A stretch of DNA of 64,000 nucleotides from Flavobacteriaceae bacterium (GCA_028284005.1 JANQSO010000007.1:248001-312000), one strand, 5' to 3'. Shown: positions 36,093 to 45,050, counted from the first letter of the stretch. Notes: generated by a model from the sequence alone, not told the origin. Made by a program: numbers and translations.

Positions 36093-37049
36093 TTAGCTTA
36101 AAAAGGCCAGGCCTATAAAGGTTGCGTAAGCAATAAATATGAATAATCCCTTAATACGTCCAATTTCAAACCTTTTTGGAAGAAAAGCCAATGGAATAAG
36201 AATTGCCGCAAAACTCAGCATCCAAAAAATATCATTGGTGAGTACTTTCTGGCTTTTTAGTACGATAGGTTGGATAACTGCCGTGATTCCTAAAACCGAA
36301 GCTATATTAAAAATATTGGAGCCTATTAAATTCCCTAAAGAGATCGCTTTTTCTTTCTTCAATGCCGCAATTACCGAAGCAGCCAGTTCCGGGACACTCG
36401 TCCCAACTGCTATCATTGTAACAGCTATAACGCGTTCGCTTACACCTAATGCAGTTGCAAGGTCTACTGCTCCTTTTACCAGTAATTCGCTTCCGCCCCA
36501 CAAAGCAACACCCCCAATGATCAACCAGACAATAATTTTGAAATTTGATACTCTGGAAAGTGCATCGTCTACTCCTTCTAAAGTTTTTGCTTCGGTAGCT
36601 TTCTTGGCGCGACGTATTAAAATAAATAGGTACAAAGCAAGCAAAACAATTAAAACCAATCCTTCCAATCTATCAATTTGTTCTCCGCTCTTCAGTAAAA
36701 AATAAAGTGCAACCGATAGAAACATCATAACCGGCCAATTGAACTTATAAAAGTCTTTATCTATTGCCAAGGGTGCTATCACAGCAGTAATTCCCAAAAC
36801 CAAACCAATATTCGCAATATTAGACCCTATAACATTCCCCAAAGAGATGTCGCTAAAACCATCAAGTGCAGCCTGTACACTTACCAGCAATTCCGGGGCT
36901 GACGTAGCAAAAGATACTACTGTTAAGCCTATCACCATTTTTGAAAGACGCAATTTGAATGATAATGCCACAGAAGACCGTACAAGGAACTCTCCTCCTA
37001 CAACCAACAAAACCAGCCCTAAAAAAATATAAAGAATGCTCATGAACAA
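36093..37049 (-). CDS. Calcium/sodium antiporter, CaCA family (YrbG-like)
   Basis: 318 residues, ten transmembrane helices in two inverted halves. Both alpha-repeats are clear: VVSFATSAPELLVSVQAAL with ISLGNVIGSNIANIGLVLG (about 45-90), and MIAVGTSVPELAASVIAALK with AISLGNLIGSNIFNIASVLG (about 210-255), carrying the ion-binding acidic/Ser/Thr/Asn residues. Exchanges Ca2+ for Na+. Single gene, divergent from the BlaI/M56 pair. Confidence 0.94.
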   Translation of the reverse strand: MFMSILYIFLGLVLLVVGGEFLVRSSVALSFKLRLSKMVIGLTVVSFATSAPELLVSVQAALDGFSDISLGNVIGSNIANIGLVLGITAVIAPLAIDKDFYKFNWPVMMFLSVALYFLLKSGEQIDRLEGLVLIVLLALYLFILIRRAKKATEAKTLEGVDDALSRVSNFKIIVWLIIGGVALWGGSELLVKGAVDLATALGVSERVIAVTMIAVGTSVPELAASVIAALKKEKAISLGNLIGSNIFNIASVLGITAVIQPIVLKSQKVLTNDIFWMLSFAAILIPLAFLPKRFEIGRIKGLFIFIAYATFIGLAFLS

Positions 37050-37131
37050 ATTTAAGTTGCGAAGATACTATAACATTTAGGTATTCTAAAATTGTAACCG
37101 GAACAATAAAAAACTAAAAAAACAGTTAAAT

Positions 37132-37176
37132 AACTATATGTATAGTTGTATAACTATAAAAATAGTTTTAAGTTTG
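37132..37176 (+). promoter_or_regulatory. Promoter with two tandem BlaI-type operators
   Basis: Two 16-bp dyads exactly 20 bp apart: AACTATATGTATAGTT (37132-37147) and AACTATAAAAATAGTT (37152-37167). Promoter: TTG at 37146-37148, a 20-bp spacer, TAAGTTTG at 37169-37176 (full -7 match). The first dyad covers the -33 element, the second fills the spacer, so a BlaI dimer on each would block transcription of its own operon. The start codon is 4 bp beyond the -7 element, so the transcript has a very short or no leader. Confidence 0.85.
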
Positions 37177-37180
37177 TGTC

Positions 37181-37537
37181 ATGGAGCAATTAACAAATAA
37201 AGAAGAAGAAGTAATGCAAGCATTATGGAAGCTGGAAAAGGCTTTCGTTAAAGAAATTGTAGCAAGCTTGCCAAGTGATAATCACTACAATACTGTTTCT
37301 ACCATTGTAAGAAACCTGGAAGAAAAAAAGTATGTGTCTCATATTGCATATGGGAAAACCCATCAATATTTTCCCCTGGTTAGCAAACAAGAGTATACCA
37401 AACGGTTTATGAACCAGGCAATGAAGCGATATTTTGACAATAACTACAAAAGCATGGTTTCTTTTTTTGCCAAAGAAGAAAAAATTAGTGCTAAGGAACT
37501 GAGAGAGATCTTAGATATTATCGAAAACAAAAAATAA
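37181..37537 (+). CDS. BlaI/MecI-family repressor
   Basis: 118 residues. Winged helix (about 1-75): LTNKEEEVMQALWKLEKAFV, NHYNTVSTIVRNLEEKKYVS; short dimerisation helices follow. In the BlaI/BlaR1 system the repressor is cleaved after the membrane peptidase is activated; in Bacteroidota most such pairs are not linked to beta-lactamases. The M56 gene follows 1 bp later and matching tandem operators overlap the promoter. Confidence 0.93.
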   Translation: MEQLTNKEEEVMQALWKLEKAFVKEIVASLPSDNHYNTVSTIVRNLEEKKYVSHIAYGKTHQYFPLVSKQEYTKRFMNQAMKRYFDNNYKSMVSFFAKEEKISAKELREILDIIENKK

Positions 37538-37538
37538 T

Positions 37539-39515
37539 ATGGAGTTACTTATATATTTAGGGAAGTCTGCAATTGTATTAGCTTTATTTTATACTGTATA
37601 CTTTATATTGTTACGAAAGGATACGCTATTCACTGCCAAACGTCAATTCTTGATAGTGGGCAGCATTACTTCAGTGCTATTGCCTATGGTTGAATTTACA
37701 AAAGTGACCTATCGCGAGATTCCGGAGATCATGTCTTTGACAGTTTCCAATACCGGGCCGGCTACTCACGCCATCCGTCAAAATGAAGAAATAGCGATCT
37801 ATTGGTGGCAGATCATTGCTATCCTCTATTTTACAGGTCTGGCTGTAATGGCATTTCGGTTTCTGGGGCAGTTGATTTCACTTTTAAGGATCACCTCAAT
37901 TTTTGCATCTGAGAAAATTGATGGTTGTAACCATATAAAAGTAAGTACAGATGTTTCTCCTTTTTCATTCTTCAACTATGTTGTTTACAATCCATCGTTG
38001 CACAGCAAAGAAGAACTAAAAATGATCTTGCAACACGAGCGGGTACATACCTCACAATGGCATACGCTGGATATTTTATTGGCAAACCTCATCCTTATCT
38101 TTCAATGGATGAACCCCTTTGCCTGGTTGTATAAAAAGAGCATAGAAGAAAACCTGGAATTTATTGCAGACAATGAAACTGCGCAGCACGTAGCTTCAAA
38201 GAAAGCATATCAACTGGCACTGGTTAAGGCTTCATCGACCTTTAGCTCTCCATTGCCGACCAATAATTTTTATCAATCATTCATCAAAAAACGAATTATC
38301 ATGTTAAACAAAAGCACATCTAAAAAAGTAAATGTTTGGAAACTCAGTATTATTTTGCCATTGCTGGCCATATTCCTTTGGAGTTTCAATGTAAAGGAAG
38401 TTGTAGAATACAAGACTGCTCCTGCTCCTTTAGAGGTAAGTTCTTCTGAAAAAATTGAAAGGCCGGATAATGAAAATCCGGAGGCTTCAGAAGTTGTCGA
38501 AAAAAAGAAAACTAAAAAAGAGTCCAATACTCTCGCTATTTCTAAACCGGAAGTCTTTAGTACTCCTCCCCTTCTTTCAGAAACCAAAAAAAAAGAAGTT
38601 GTTAGCCATTCCGATACCATACTGCAAGGAGACGAGGTATATATTTTGATCACCAAAAATACTACCGAAGAAGATCTGAAAATTCATAAAAAGAAATTGA
38701 AAGAAGAGCATAATATTGATTTCGAATACAGCAACCTTAAATACAATAGTAGTGGTGAAATTACTTCTATTGCTATAAAATTTAGCGACAATAAAGGTGC
38801 TAACGGAAATTATCACGTTTCGGAAGATGGCCCCATAGAGGACTTCTATTTTTATCTTTCGGAAGACGGGCTTGTTGGTTTTGGCTCTGAAGCTATGGAA
38901 GAAAGACGTGCTGAAAGAGCAAAAAGGAATGTGGAGAGAATGGAAAATCGTGTGAAAATATTGAACAAAATGAAGGAAGAAAGACGTGTTGAAAGGGAAA
39001 AGAGAAGAAAAGACATGTCCAAACGCCTGGAACGTAAACAGATACGAATAAAAGAAATGCAAAAACGCAATAAGGAAAGGGCAGAAGAAATAGAAAACAG
39101 AGTATATGCAGTTATAAGTAATGGAGACCGTATTGATGAGGATGATGTATATGTTTTAGAAGATGGAGAGGTATATGCTGTAAGTGATGATGTTTATGAC
39201 GTTGACGAAAATGTAGTTTTTATCGATGATGTTAGTAGTGATGATGACGTTGAAGTAATTTTTGCGGATAGCCTGGAAAGTCATAAAAAAACTTTAATAA
39301 TCACTAAGGACATGACAGATGCTGAGTTAGATGCCCTAAAAAGAAAGCTGGCCGCAGAGAATATTACATTCAGCTATAGAAATGTGAAGCGAAATAGTAA
39401 TGGAGAGATCACAGGTATTAAAATTAAACTGAACAACAATAAAGGGTCCGAGTCTGTTTCAAATATTAAATCCAACGGCAAGCCCATATCTCCTATTCAT
39501 TTAAGTATTGATTAG
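37539..39515 (+). CDS. BlaR1-like M56 membrane metallopeptidase with a duplicated C-terminal domain
   Basis: 658 residues. Transmembrane helices at about 5-25, 37-52, 90-112 and 270-290; M56 zinc motif HERVH (166-170) on the cytoplasmic side, with ENLEFIADN (about 204-212) giving the third ligand region. After the last helix there is no penicillin-binding sensor. Instead two copies of a ~64-residue domain (about 367-430 and 583-645; compare ITKNTTEEDLKIHKKKLKEE with ITKDMTDAELDALKRKLAAE) flank a highly charged coiled coil (about 452-520) and an acidic Asp/Val-rich stretch. Paired with the BlaI repressor; terminator after. Confidence 0.88.
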   Translation: MELLIYLGKSAIVLALFYTVYFILLRKDTLFTAKRQFLIVGSITSVLLPMVEFTKVTYREIPEIMSLTVSNTGPATHAIRQNEEIAIYWWQIIAILYFTGLAVMAFRFLGQLISLLRITSIFASEKIDGCNHIKVSTDVSPFSFFNYVVYNPSLHSKEELKMILQHERVHTSQWHTLDILLANLILIFQWMNPFAWLYKKSIEENLEFIADNETAQHVASKKAYQLALVKASSTFSSPLPTNNFYQSFIKKRIIMLNKSTSKKVNVWKLSIILPLLAIFLWSFNVKEVVEYKTAPAPLEVSSSEKIERPDNENPEASEVVEKKKTKKESNTLAISKPEVFSTPPLLSETKKKEVVSHSDTILQGDEVYILITKNTTEEDLKIHKKKLKEEHNIDFEYSNLKYNSSGEITSIAIKFSDNKGANGNYHVSEDGPIEDFYFYLSEDGLVGFGSEAMEERRAERAKRNVERMENRVKILNKMKEERRVEREKRRKDMSKRLERKQIRIKEMQKRNKERAEEIENRVYAVISNGDRIDEDDVYVLEDGEVYAVSDDVYDVDENVVFIDDVSSDDDVEVIFADSLESHKKTLIITKDMTDAELDALKRKLAAENITFSYRNVKRNSNGEITGIKIKLNNNKGSESVSNIKSNGKPISPIHLSID

Positions 39516-39540
39516 CCAATTTGATTTACTATGAATTGAA

Positions 39541-39567
39541 AAGAGCCCTGTGAAGCAGGGCTTTTTA
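39541..39567 (+). terminator. Terminator of the BlaI/M56 operon
   Basis: Stem AGCCCTG (39544-39550) / CAGGGCT (39556-39562), loop TGAAG, then T-run. Confidence 0.85.
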
Positions 39568-39583
39568 TTTGTATTTTTATAAA

Positions 39584-39736
39584 ATGAAAAAAAGCTTTTT
39601 TAAAGTTCTTGCCAAGATCAATAAGATGATCCTCCCCAGTTTTACAAAAAGAAGAGTGGATCTGTCCCGGGCCTCAAAGTTCCAGTTAGCTTTATTTGGT
39701 TACAGGCTTTGGGTTACAAAAAATGCATTGGATTAA
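39584..39736 (+). CDS. Conserved small basic protein (about 50 aa, often mislabelled 'SsrA-binding protein')
   Basis: 50-residue ORF: MKKSFFKVLAKINKMILPSF, then TKRRVDLSRASKFQLALFGY and RLWVTKNALD. I recall near-identical ~50-residue proteins with pattern MKKxFFKxLAKxNKxxLPSxxKxRxDxxxxxKxQxAxxxxRxxVTxxAL as widespread in Flavobacteriaceae, where they often carry an unsupported 'SsrA-binding protein' label. Net charge strongly positive, one amphipathic to hydrophobic helix. No signal peptide. Its stop overlaps the convergent apt gene by 4 bp. Function unknown. Confidence 0.72.
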   Translation: MKKSFFKVLAKINKMILPSFTKRRVDLSRASKFQLALFGYRLWVTKNALD

Positions 39737-40248
39737 TAGGTTAGCAAAGACCTAATTTCATATTTATCTATTTTTTTTGCCCCTTTTAAAAAGGCCAGCT
39801 CAATTAAAAAATTGCATTGTACAATTTCTCCTCCTAATTTTTCAATAAGCTTACAGGCGGCTTTTGCCGTACCTCCGGTAGCCAGAACATCATCGTGTAA
39901 CAGGACCCTGTCACCTTTGTTAATGGCATCTTCGTGTATCTCAATAGAATCCATCCCATACTCTAAAGCATAAGGTTGTTTTAAGGTTGTATACGGAAGT
40001 TTTCCCGACTTTCTAATAGGAACAAAACCGGCATTTAACTCTTTTGCCAGTAAGGTTGCAAAAAAGAAACCTCTAGATTCAATGCCCACTACCTTATCAA
40101 TGGGTTGCATCTCGAGTAGTTGTAGTAATTCTGAAAGACAAAATGAAGTTGCTTCCGGATCTGCCAATAAAGGAGTAATGTCCTTAAAAAGTACTCCCGG
40201 TTTAGGAAAATCATCAATATCGCGGATATATTTTTCTATTTCAAACAT
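39733..40248 (-). CDS. apt: Adenine phosphoribosyltransferase
   Basis: 171 residues. Makes AMP from adenine and PRPP (purine salvage). Motifs: IRDIDDFPKPGVLFKDITPL, VGIESRGFFFATLLAKEL, and the PRPP loop VLLHDDVLATGGTAKA. Normal length. Single gene. Confidence 0.97.
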   Translation of the reverse strand: MFEIEKYIRDIDDFPKPGVLFKDITPLLADPEATSFCLSELLQLLEMQPIDKVVGIESRGFFFATLLAKELNAGFVPIRKSGKLPYTTLKQPYALEYGMDSIEIHEDAINKGDRVLLHDDVLATGGTAKAACKLIEKLGGEIVQCNFLIELAFLKGAKKIDKYEIRSLLTY

Positions 40249-40378
40249 TTTGAAAGTTAGCTAATAAAAAAATCCAAACAAAATTGTTTGAGCTTTTTAT
40301 GAATTTGCATAAATTCCATTTACTAAAATGTAGTTTACACTAAAAAAAACAAAGCCAAAAAATACCATCTACAAAATT

Positions 40379-40903
40379 ATGAAGCACCAGGATTATATTG
40401 TTAGAAATGCAAAACCCAATGAGTTTAGTGAGATTGGAAAATTAATGGTCCGGGTATATTCACAATTAGAGGGTTTCCCAAAGGAATCTGATCAACCCAG
40501 ATATTATGAGATGCTTGCCAATATAGGGGAGTTAACAAAAAATCCCGAAACACAATTATTGGTAGCTGTTTCCGAACAAGGTACAATAGCGGGAGCTGTA
40601 GTTTATTTTAGTGATATGAAATACTATGGGTCCGGAGGTACGGCGACCAAAGAGCAAAATGCCGCCGGGTTTAGGTTATTGGCAGTAGATCATTCTGCAA
40701 GAGGGAAAGGTATTGGAAAGCTTTTAACTATGGATTGTATAGAGAGAGCCAGAACCCAAAAACTTGGCCAGATGATCATTCATTCCACAAGGTCTATGAA
40801 AGTAGCCTGGAAGATGTACGAAAAGCTTGGTTTTAAGAGATCGGAGGATCTGGATTTTATGCAGGAAGAACTACCTGTGTTTGGTTTTAGATTATTGCTT
40901 TGA
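40379..40903 (+). CDS. GNAT-family N-acetyltransferase
   Basis: 174 residues. GNAT core with the acetyl-CoA loop SARGKGIGKLLTMDCIERAR (RGxGxG/A at about 112-118), preceded by FRLLAVDHS and followed by WKMYEKLGFKRSEDLDFMQ. Substrate unknown. Single gene between apt and the serine hydrolase. Confidence 0.9.
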   Translation: MKHQDYIVRNAKPNEFSEIGKLMVRVYSQLEGFPKESDQPRYYEMLANIGELTKNPETQLLVAVSEQGTIAGAVVYFSDMKYYGSGGTATKEQNAAGFRLLAVDHSARGKGIGKLLTMDCIERARTQKLGQMIIHSTRSMKVAWKMYEKLGFKRSEDLDFMQEELPVFGFRLLL

Positions 40904-40956
40904 CCAAGAAAAATCCTGTTATAAAAATAATAAGTATTGTTAAGCTATTCCTTTTT

Positions 40957-42756
40957 TCATTTTTCATTCATTTTTTCAATCATTTTAACAGCATTGATAT
41001 TTTCAGGATCCAACTCTAAAGATTTTTTATAAAAATAAATCGCATTTTCTTTATCTCCCGAAAGCATATATGCTTCTGCCAAACTATCATATACATTTGC
41101 ACTATTAGAGTATAACTCCACATTAATTTTAAAAATAGTAATAGCTACTTCATAGTTATTTTGCCCTAATTGTTGATACCCTAACCTATTTATGGTAGAT
41201 TCTTGTACCATATTATGAGAAGGATCCTCTTTTTTTAGCTTTTTGTAAGCCAACAAAGCCTCATCATACTTATTTTCTTCAGCTAGCTCAAACGGTAATT
41301 TTCCAATTATCTTACGAAAGGTAAGTTCATATTCATCAGAACCGTCCCATACATTGAATATTTCGGTTTTTCCATTTGTATTTGGGCTGAACTTAAACAT
41401 TGTTAAAAATTCATCTCTCATAAATGTATTGTTCCCTATATAAAAGAATTCAGTTTCTTTACTTCTGATAAAGAACATTTTCTCATTTTTTTGTTCTACT
41501 CTTGCAATACCACCCCATATTAAATCTTCATATCTGCCTGTAATCTCAGCTACCAGTGACTCTGGGATTTCTTCCACATTACTTTTGTTCATTGGTTTTT
41601 TCCATCCATGAGTTTTTATAATGTTATCCTTTAATTTATCTAGCAGAGGTATTCTTATATCATTAGGGCCATTACCAAAAAAAACTATTCCCTTACCTCC
41701 TTCCATAGTAGCGTATACATTACCGCCAACTCCTGTATTGGCGCCACCATGTGAAAACCATTCCAAGTTCCCAAAACCATACATTCTTTCCCATCCTAAA
41801 CTCCAGCCTCCAATAGTTTTCCTGGTCACAACATTCGTAATTCTCTGAGCTGCTTTTTTAGAAAAAATACTTGAACCATCTTCATTTAAAGCTTTTTGGA
41901 CCTCAATAATCAAGATAGACATCTCTGTAGGGTTGGACCATAGTCCCGAAGCCGATACTTGTGGCGTTATGGGAATTCCTGTTCTAATGATCTCACCCCT
42001 GGCATTATGGACTTTTGCTACATTGGTTAAAAATCCAACCTCATTTGGTTGCTTCATGGTAGTCCTTTCTAACTTTAGCGGATCGAAAAGATACTCTTGT
42101 GCTAAATCTGCCAAAGATTTTCCAAGATGGTCCTCTACGGCCATCATGGCAATAGTATATCCTCCACCACTATATTTCCAATTAGTGCCGGGCTTAAAAG
42201 TGATTTCAATTTCTTTATCATACCTTGGCAACTTACCTTGAACGGACTCTAAAATAGTGGGTATTTCATCTCCTTCATAAAAATCTGAAAAACCATGCTG
42301 CGTAGTTCCGGCAGTATGGCTTAGCAAATGTTCTAATGTGACAGGTCTGTTTTTATTGAACTCATTTTGAGGAATCTTCCATCTTTTAAGGTAAGTATTA
42401 ACAGGAGCTTTCAAGTCTATCAGTCCTTTTTCTTCTAAGATAACAAATAACATTGCCGTTATTCCTTTAGAGATAGAAGCAGTAGAAAAAGCTGTATTTT
42501 TATCTAAAGGTATTGAATCGTATTTGACACCCCAGGCATCTGCCCAGATAATTCTATAATCTTCAAAAACAGCAACACTTAGACCTTTAAGTCCGTTTTT
42601 TGACATTAAATCCTGAATAGATACTGTATCTCCATTCTCAACGGGTATTTTGGAAATAGCATTCTCTTTTTTTAAAATATAACGCTCTTGGCTTTCAGTT
42701 TTACAACTTAAAAAAGTAAGTATCGACAAAATAAAGATGGAAATGAATCTGTTCAT
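40957..42756 (-). CDS. Serine hydrolase (beta-lactamase/D-Ala-carboxypeptidase fold) with C-terminal TPRs, lipoprotein
   Basis: 599 residues. Lipobox LSC (Cys about 18). Class C beta-lactamase-like domain about 45-385: nucleophile motif SISK (94-97), YSGGGYT as the Tyr motif, and HGGANTGVGG as the KTG-like third motif. A beta-rich linker (about 390-480) and three TPR units follow (about 485-595; EEALLAYKKLKKEDP type; NSANVYDSLAEAYMLSGDKE; AIYFYKKSLELDPENINAVK). Such proteins are usually esterases, peptidases or D-aminopeptidases rather than true beta-lactamases. Single gene next to a divergent-looking AraC gene on the same strand. Confidence 0.88.
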   Translation of the reverse strand: MNRFISIFILSILTFLSCKTESQERYILKKENAISKIPVENGDTVSIQDLMSKNGLKGLSVAVFEDYRIIWADAWGVKYDSIPLDKNTAFSTASISKGITAMLFVILEEKGLIDLKAPVNTYLKRWKIPQNEFNKNRPVTLEHLLSHTAGTTQHGFSDFYEGDEIPTILESVQGKLPRYDKEIEITFKPGTNWKYSGGGYTIAMMAVEDHLGKSLADLAQEYLFDPLKLERTTMKQPNEVGFLTNVAKVHNARGEIIRTGIPITPQVSASGLWSNPTEMSILIIEVQKALNEDGSSIFSKKAAQRITNVVTRKTIGGWSLGWERMYGFGNLEWFSHGGANTGVGGNVYATMEGGKGIVFFGNGPNDIRIPLLDKLKDNIIKTHGWKKPMNKSNVEEIPESLVAEITGRYEDLIWGGIARVEQKNEKMFFIRSKETEFFYIGNNTFMRDEFLTMFKFSPNTNGKTEIFNVWDGSDEYELTFRKIIGKLPFELAEENKYDEALLAYKKLKKEDPSHNMVQESTINRLGYQQLGQNNYEVAITIFKINVELYSNSANVYDSLAEAYMLSGDKENAIYFYKKSLELDPENINAVKMIEKMNEK

Positions 42757-42818
42757 TCATGCAATTTCTTACCAAAAGAATGAATTCAATATTCAAATGT
42801 TGCTTTTTTTTTTAAGTG

Positions 42819-43712
42819 CTAGGAATAGATCTTTTTAAGCTGACTTGGCGCGAAGCCGTAGATCTTTTTAAACTGCTTGTAAAAAAGAGTATAATCTGAA
42901 AAACCGAAATCTGTCGCAATCTCATTTAAGCTATCCGTATTGTCCTCTTTCTTTATATAATAAGCTGCTTTCTTTAATTTTCGGTCCAAATAATACCTAT
43001 TTGGCGTAATTCCATAAACTTCTTTAAATAATCGTATCAAGTAATATTTAGAAAGGCAGGATATTTTTGAAACTTCGTTCAGATTGAAAGGTATATGAAG
43101 GTTTGCATCAATATATTCTTTCGCTTTTTCTAAACGCCTGAATGTTTCCCTTCTTGTAGTTATTTTTTTGCTACTAATTTTGTTGATTTGGGACTGTAAT
43201 CTATTTTGAGATAGTACTATTTTTTCTGAAAGTTCATAAAAGAAATCAACACACAATTGCATGTCTGCATTTTTTGAAAGCCTGTCAAAAAAATGTTTTA
43301 AAGAATGGTCGATATTTTGAACCTCCTCGTAAAAGGTAATAGGCTCTTTAGGGTCACTAAATGGTTCTTCTAAAAATTTATCACTGTTATTTATACCATC
43401 CAGGCAATCGTTGAGTATTTGGGGATCAATAAATATTGATAAGGCATTGGCATTGGCAGAGATCAATGAGGATTCACTTTTGTCGTTCACGATCAACATC
43501 TTGTCACTTGTAACCCTTCTATTTTTACCATTGATCTGATAATTTTCCTCCCCGTCTTGAACATATTTAATTGAAAAGTTAGAAACATAATTAACTACAT
43601 CTTGATCCGGGCCTGTCTTTCCTGATGATTTATAGATCTCGTTTTCAAATCTTTCGGGAAATGTGGCCATTACATCATTACGCAACAAAAAAATATTTTC
43701 TCTTACCAGCAT
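42819..43712 (-). CDS. AraC-family transcriptional regulator
   Basis: 297 residues. N-terminal cupin-like sensor (about 1-150) without a recognisable signature; C-terminal AraC double helix-turn-helix at about 195-296 (IPFNLNEVSKISCLSKYYLI; RLFKEVYGITPNRYYL; IATDFGFSDYTLFYKQFKKI; YGFAPSQLKKI). Not closely similar to the three AraC proteins of the island at 45-52 kb. Confidence 0.9.
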   Translation of the reverse strand: MLVRENIFLLRNDVMATFPERFENEIYKSSGKTGPDQDVVNYVSNFSIKYVQDGEENYQINGKNRRVTSDKMLIVNDKSESSLISANANALSIFIDPQILNDCLDGINNSDKFLEEPFSDPKEPITFYEEVQNIDHSLKHFFDRLSKNADMQLCVDFFYELSEKIVLSQNRLQSQINKISSKKITTRRETFRRLEKAKEYIDANLHIPFNLNEVSKISCLSKYYLIRLFKEVYGITPNRYYLDRKLKKAAYYIKKEDNTDSLNEIATDFGFSDYTLFYKQFKKIYGFAPSQLKKIYS

Positions 43713-43962
43713 TGAAGGTCATCTTATGAAATAAAGACACTAAAATAGTATTAAATGTTACAGAAAACCAATAAATTATTGCTCGTTTCCTGACAGCAAA
43801 ATAAAACCTGAGTTCTTAAAACCTTTTTCGTTTTATAACAACTTCGTATCTTATATTGAATTTATGCAGTTAATCTTAATACGAAAAGTGTTTAATGATT
43901 AATATCATTTTTTAAATAACAGACCGCAAGTATATTTAGAATTAGGTCAAAGAATAGTACTA

Positions 43963-44724
43963 ATGAAAATAATAGAGGTAACTCCGGAAAATGCAATAAA
44001 AGAAACTTTCTTCTGTATCAAAGACACTAAAAGGCCAGGGTTTAAAGATAAACTCAACTGGTTTGAAAAACGCTACAAAGAAGGCTTAAAAATAAAGATC
44101 CTTAAGAATGATACCGGCAAAATGATTGGATTTATTGAATATGTCCCGGCCAAATATGCATGGCGGCCCATAGATGCCGACAATTATATGTTTATTCATT
44201 GTACATATCTATACTCTAAAAAAGACAGAAGTAAAGGGTATGGCTCAATGCTTATTGAAGATGCCGAAAAGGAAGCCAAAGCCAAAGGAATGGATGGACT
44301 ATGTGTAATGACAAGTAAAGGGGGTTGGCTGGCTGATAAAACCCTTTTCGAAAAAAATGGTTTCAAACAAATTGAAGTAAAGGACAGGTTCGAATTACTA
44401 TCAAAAACATGGAACAATAATTCTAAAAATCCTAAATTTTACAATTGGACGAGCCAGCAAGAAAAATATAAAGGCTGGCATATACTCTATGCGGACCAAT
44501 GCCCGTGGAACGAAAAATCTGTGGCAGCACTTCTAAATGTTGCGATGGATCATGGTATAGATCTAAAAGTATCGAAAATAAACACTGTAAAAGAAGCAAA
44601 AATGGCTCCTTCGGGTTTTGGGGTTTTCAATCTTTTGCGCGATGGCCGGTTACTGGAGGATCATTATATAAGCGCAACACGATTTAGAAATATTTTAAAA
44701 AAAGAACTCAATATTGCTAAGTAA
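43963..44724 (+). CDS. GNAT acetyltransferase fused to a YoaP-like thioredoxin-fold domain
   Basis: 253 residues. GNAT domain about 1-145 (YSKKDRSKGYGSMLIEDAEK is the acetyl-CoA loop region); the C-terminal ~85 residues are YoaP-like, thioredoxin-type (GWHILYADQCPWNEKSVAAL, with a single Cys in place of a CxxC; VFNLLRDGRLLEDHYISATR). Known from Bacillota and Bacteroidota without an assigned substrate. Last gene before the left repeat of the putative island. Confidence 0.87.
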   Translation: MKIIEVTPENAIKETFFCIKDTKRPGFKDKLNWFEKRYKEGLKIKILKNDTGKMIGFIEYVPAKYAWRPIDADNYMFIHCTYLYSKKDRSKGYGSMLIEDAEKEAKAKGMDGLCVMTSKGGWLADKTLFEKNGFKQIEVKDRFELLSKTWNNNSKNPKFYNWTSQQEKYKGWHILYADQCPWNEKSVAALLNVAMDHGIDLKVSKINTVKEAKMAPSGFGVFNLLRDGRLLEDHYISATRFRNILKKELNIAK

Positions 44725-44968
44725 GATTAGAATTTTGAATTAATGCTGTTTTTTAAAACTTTACAAAATCTGTTGACCGAATTGTTGACGGTCTATTTGA
44801 TTGCAAATAATGCTATTTGTCTTTCACTAGTAAAAGTATTAATATTTTTTGGAAAAGATTAATAAGTATTGCGGAATTGATAGATATATGAAACTTGAAG
44901 TCTGCACTGCTAGGTATGGGGTTCGGCTCCTTTGACCTGCTCTTTAACTTTTATTATAGTTAAGTGAC
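44725..44968. other. Intergenic region holding the left island boundary
   Basis: No supportable ORF. Contains the left copy of the 25-bp direct repeat (44765-44789). Further right, around 44905-44940, is a GC-richer patch (GGGGTTCGGCTCC) that looks T-arm-like, but no cloverleaf can be drawn. Confidence 0.5.
44765..44789 (+). repeat. Left copy of the 25-bp direct repeat flanking the island
   Basis: Identical over 25 bp to 54770-54794; core TGTTGACCGAATTGTTGAC, which itself contains TGTTGAC twice with a 12-bp period. Possible recombinase attachment or arm site. Confidence 0.75.
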
Positions 44969-45031
44969 TGAATATGTGTTAGCCAATCTGCAATTTGTGT
45001 AATTTTATGAAGTTTGACAGCCATATCTTTA
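44969..45031 (+). promoter_or_regulatory. Island promoter 1 (araC paralog 1): paired 21-bp-period direct repeats plus -7
   Basis: TGAATATGTGTT (44969-44980) and GCAATTTGTGTA (44990-45001), period 21 bp; -7 element TATCTTTA (45024-45031, one mismatch) exactly 23 bp after the end of the second repeat. No TTG -33. Confidence 0.7.
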
Positions 45032-45050
45032 TGGAGAACAAATTCAGACC

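Noticed and set aside
36139-36705. 188-codon plus-strand ORF opposite the Na+/Ca2+ antiporter
   Set aside because: Shadow of the antiporter's repeats; no promoter or start context.
44905-44940. tRNA or tmRNA remnant near the left island boundary
   Set aside because: A T-loop-like GGGGTTCGGCTCC is present, but the flanks do not pair and no other arm can be drawn.
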